DNA from: Planctomycetota bacterium
Lineage (GTDB): Bacteria; Planctomycetota; Phycisphaerae; WQYP01
DNA length: 64,000 nucleotides
NCBI GenBank assembly: GCA_021800165.1
Contig: JAJYZF010000003.1
Span: forward strand, 1-64,000
Reading direction: 5' to 3'
This document shows positions 61,532-64,000 of this stretch, piece by piece; within the stretch, counting starts at the first letter, position 1, and each line of letters opens with the position of its first letter. A model generated the notes under the pieces. The model made no database searches. It was not told where the DNA came from and saw nothing but the letters and a program-made list of their open reading frames with translations. Both the position numbers and the translations under genes were made by a program.

Positions 61532-62728
61532 ATGAATGACCGGGAACGTTTTAACGCGACCATGCACTATAAGCCACGGGATCGCAGTCTAATCTGCGAT
61601 TTTGGATTCTGGCCGGAAACCATTGACGGCTGGCACGTGCAGGGTTTGCCGGCGTGGGTTACCGGCGGACACGATACCACGCAAACCGACAAATTTTTCG
61701 GTATGGATTTATACAATGGCGGCCCATCGCCCAACGTGGGCCTCTACCCCGCATTTCCCGAAAAAGTGTTGGAAGATCGGGGCGATCATGAGGTGGTGCA
61801 GCAATCGGACGGGGTACGGGTGCTGCGAAAAAAATACATGGGGTCCATTCCATCCCATCTGGGCCACCTCCTGGTGGATCGCCAAAGCTGGAATACGCAC
61901 TACAAACCAAGACTAGATGCCGGCTCACCCGGCAGGTTTCCCACCGGCTCGGACTTGGACAAGGCCGTTAAAATATGGATTGATCCGCATCGCCGCACCC
62001 CTTGCGTAGGGTGGGGAGGCAGCCTGTTTGGCTGCTTACGCGACTGGATGGGTATGGAAAATATCGTTTTGGTTCCGTATGACGACCCGGAATGGTTTGA
62101 AGAAATGGTCACCACCCTGGCGGATGTTACCGTGGCCATGCTGGGCCGCATGTTTGCTGCGGGAGCCTGCTTGGATGCCATTAGTATGTGGGAGGATATG
62201 TGCTTCAATTCCGGACCATTGCTAAGCCCGCATTTGTTCAAAAAATACCTGGTGCCGCAGTATCGGCGCATTACGGATTTGGCCCGCAGCCACGGTGTGG
62301 ATGTGATCTGGGTGGATTGCGATGGGAAAATTGATGATCTGCTGCCTCTGTGGCTGGAAGCAGGCGTTAATTGTATGTTTCCCTTGGAAGTAGGCACTTG
62401 GCAGGCGGATCCGGTGCAATATCGCGAGCATTATGGGCGGGAACTTTTAATGATGGGCGGATTTGACAAACACATTCTCGCCCGCAGCAAAAAAGATATT
62501 CAACGCGAGGTGCATCGGTTAACGCCTCTGGTGGAAGACGGAGGATTTATCCCCTTTGCCGACCACCGGGTACCGCCGGATGTCCCACTGGAAAATTATC
62601 TGTATTACTTGGAGCAGGCGAGGCAATGCTGGGGGAAAAATCATCCCAGCCTCAAGCCACTGGGGCAACTGGAGTTGGCCAAAGAGAGTCTGCCGCGTAA
62701 AGCACAAACCCAGCCCCAAGCCGGGTGA
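61532..62728 (+). CDS. Uroporphyrinogen decarboxylase (URO-D)-family protein
   Basis: 398-aa protein of the URO-D superfamily. It looks more like the methyltransferase-type members (MtaA/CmuA-like) than HemE: MNDRERFNATMHYKPRDRSL at the start, GGSLFGCLRDWMGMENIVLV, LDAISMWEDMCFNSGPLLSP, DVIWVDCDGKIDDLLPLWLE, and a final ENYLYYLEQARQCWGKN. These members move methyl groups between a substrate or corrinoid protein and coenzyme M or tetrahydrofolate. No HemE-specific context is present. The gene is followed, 45 bases downstream, by a corrinoid-activation-type protein, which supports a corrinoid methyl-transfer role. The corrinoid protein itself is not in this window. Confidence 0.8.
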   Translation: MNDRERFNATMHYKPRDRSLICDFGFWPETIDGWHVQGLPAWVTGGHDTTQTDKFFGMDLYNGGPSPNVGLYPAFPEKVLEDRGDHEVVQQSDGVRVLRKKYMGSIPSHLGHLLVDRQSWNTHYKPRLDAGSPGRFPTGSDLDKAVKIWIDPHRRTPCVGWGGSLFGCLRDWMGMENIVLVPYDDPEWFEEMVTTLADVTVAMLGRMFAAGACLDAISMWEDMCFNSGPLLSPHLFKKYLVPQYRRITDLARSHGVDVIWVDCDGKIDDLLPLWLEAGVNCMFPLEVGTWQADPVQYREHYGRELLMMGGFDKHILARSKKDIQREVHRLTPLVEDGGFIPFADHRVPPDVPLENYLYYLEQARQCWGKNHPSLKPLGQLELAKESLPRKAQTQPQAG

Positions 62729-62773
62729 TCCGGCGTCGGTGCCGTCTTGCCTGGCCCCAACATAAGAGAATTG

Positions 62774-64000
62774 ATGAATAGCGCACCCATGTCATTGTAT
62801 ATTGACGCCCCCACCGGAGCGCGAACGGTGTTGCTGGATCAGAGCCAGCAAGTCTTGCCACTCACTGAAATACTGCGGCATTTCGGGTTGCCGCTCAATA
62901 CCCGATGCGGTCAGCGCGGAAAATGCGACGGCTGTCTGGTAGATTTGCTGCAGGGAAGCTTGATCCATCTGATGGATGGCCAAACAATTAACGCCGTTGG
63001 GGAACCATTATCCGTGCGGGCTTGCGAATACCACCCCGCGGACACTCACACTTCCGAGAATGAATTGCGGATCTGCGTCCCGGCCAGATCTTTGCTGGCT
63101 TATGAGCCGCAGGTGCTTAAGGATTACAGCATCAGTGTGCCGTTTTCCAAGTTTCCGCTGTGGCAGCAGATTCCGGTCCAGCGGCAAGGCGCGGATGAGC
63201 GCGGCGTCACGGTCGAAGCTGCGGCCCACCATCTGAAACAATCCTTGGGTTTACGCTCCACGCCCAGCGTTACCCCGGCAGCCCTGCAACAGTGGGAGCA
63301 GAGCCAGAGTGCCTTTGAGGTTTGGGCCGTGTTGCAATATCAACCCGATGGTTGGTCCATTAGCGCATTTGAGCGTGCGCCTCTCCAGCAGGCTCTGGGA
63401 GCAGCCATCGACATCGGTACCACCACGGTAGTAGCACTGCTGGTGGATTTGGACACGGGGCAGGTGCTGGCCCAGGCGGCGGATTTTAACGGCCAGATTA
63501 ACCTCGGCGATGATGTGGTAACACGAATATCTTTATGTGGGCAGGATCCCACCATGATCGCACGTATGCACGAGGCTATCTGTGAGAACACCATTGCTCC
63601 GCTGCTGCGGGAGACATTGGAAATCGCCCGGGTGCCGCCGGAGAAACCGCTGGAGGCTATGGCGGTGGCGGGGAATACGACCATGCAGCATTTGTTTGCC
63701 GGTGCGGATCCTTCGGGACTGGGCACCGTGCCGTTCAAACCTAAATTTTTGGAGTATCTGCATTTAAACGGCGCTACGGTATTTACCGCCGCCAAGACCG
63801 AAAACGCACCAGCCAAGGTCGTTCATCTTCTGCCGTCACCAGCGGCTTATGTAGGAGCCGACCTGGCTGCGGGCATTCTGGCCTCCGGACTCATTTACGA
63901 TGATGGGCCATCGTTGCTCATTGACATCGGCACGAATGGAGAAATCATTTTCAAAAAGCAGGATTTGCTTTTGGGCTGCGCCACCGCCGCCGGGCCCGCC
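62774..64000 (+). CDS. [2Fe-2S]/ASKHA reductive activator of corrinoid proteins (partial)
   Basis: Open from an ATG at 62774 to the last base of the window, so 409 codons without a stop, truncated by the edge. The N-terminal ferredoxin domain has Cys45, Cys51, Cys54 and Cys84 (TRCGQRGKCDGCLVDLL; VRACEY), the CX5CX2C...C pattern of a plant-type [2Fe-2S] cluster. An ASKHA-type ATPase domain follows (AIDIGTTTVVALLVDL, AVAGNTTMQHLFAG, LLIDIGTNGEIIF, and GCATAAGPA at the edge). This architecture matches the RamA/RACE group, which use ATP to reduce inactive Co(II) corrinoid proteins in anaerobic methyltransferase systems. It pairs with the URO-D family protein upstream. Confidence 0.88.
   Translation, partial: MNSAPMSLYIDAPTGARTVLLDQSQQVLPLTEILRHFGLPLNTRCGQRGKCDGCLVDLLQGSLIHLMDGQTINAVGEPLSVRACEYHPADTHTSENELRICVPARSLLAYEPQVLKDYSISVPFSKFPLWQQIPVQRQGADERGVTVEAAAHHLKQSLGLRSTPSVTPAALQQWEQSQSAFEVWAVLQYQPDGWSISAFERAPLQQALGAAIDIGTTTVVALLVDLDTGQVLAQAADFNGQINLGDDVVTRISLCGQDPTMIARMHEAICENTIAPLLRETLEIARVPPEKPLEAMAVAGNTTMQHLFAGADPSGLGTVPFKPKFLEYLHLNGATVFTAAKTENAPAKVVHLLPSPAAYVGADLAAGILASGLIYDDGPSLLIDIGTNGEIIFKKQDLLLGCATAAGPA

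Noticed and set aside
1-64000. CRISPR arrays, rRNA, insertion sequences or prophage modules
   Set aside because: Scanned by eye for regularly spaced repeats, rRNA cores, transposase or integrase motifs and terminal inverted repeats; none was seen apart from the single pair of direct repeats reported.

Overview
The window reads as a chromosomal segment of a planctomycete, most likely from the Phycisphaerae side of the phylum. The lineage call is an inference. It rests on a secreted protein with a C-terminal PEP-CTERM sorting signal (about 46.1-47.9 kb), two prepilin-type proteins with the short GFTL[IV]ELL leader and a large globular part (51.9 kb, 57.3 kb), a MoxR / DUF58 / BatA-like / VWA-like / giant coiled-coil / prenyltransferase-repeat cluster (31-44 kb), and many secreted or lipoprotein glycan-active enzymes. 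Base composition is moderately GC-rich, with one AT-rich intergenic stretch near 48.0-48.1 kb. Start codons below were moved inward wherever a Shine-Dalgarno sequence supports a shorter reading frame.

Layout. 0-5 kb: tRNA-Tyr, rpoD and dnaG, all on the minus strand. 5.2-5.9 kb: a plus-strand orphan combining a Tudor-like barrel with a caspase-like His/Cys domain. 6-15.8 kb: minus-strand genes for a DinG-type helicase, a phytanoyl-CoA dioxygenase-like enzyme, a small lipoprotein, pyruvate kinase, AspRS, a GH113-like glycosidase, a GmhA-like SIS isomerase and a polytopic membrane protein. 15.9-19.6 kb: an Nramp-like transporter, a PRC/MgtE_N/CBS protein and a small membrane protein, flanked by two diverged direct-repeat copies of the tail of the next gene. 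19.6-22.8 kb: a three-gene ABC importer (fused double permease, ATPase, AAA-associated-domain protein). 23-29 kb: a secreted carboxypeptidase-regulatory-like protein with a clear terminator, Icd, MutL and Ppx/GppA-HD, with a divergent CHAD-domain gene. 30-31.2 kb: a Gfo/Idh/MocA oxidoreductase. 31.2-43.9 kb: the six-gene Bat-like operon. 44-54 kb: a glycan-oriented region holding a heparinase II/III-like lyase, the PEP-CTERM autotransporter-repeat protein, a glycosidase lipoprotein, a LacI regulator, a prepilin-like protein and a WbsX/GH99-like enzyme. 54-57.3 kb: a DEDDh exonuclease, PurM, a Met/His-rich periplasmic protein and a second prepilin-like protein. 57.8-61.4 kb: a BI-1 family membrane protein followed by IlvB and IlvN. 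61.5-64 kb: a URO-D family protein, then an ASKHA/[2Fe-2S] corrinoid-activation protein that runs off the window end.

How the parts fit. Much of the window is housekeeping (transcription, replication priming, mismatch repair, TCA cycle, glycolysis, purine and branched-chain amino-acid synthesis). The accessory signals worth following are the Tudor/caspase-like orphan, the repeat-flanked Nramp/MgtE_N cassette with a non-canonical metal site, the Bat-like operon, the polysaccharide locus with its LacI regulator, and the corrinoid methyl-transfer pair at the right edge. No CRISPR array, rRNA, insertion sequence or phage module was seen.
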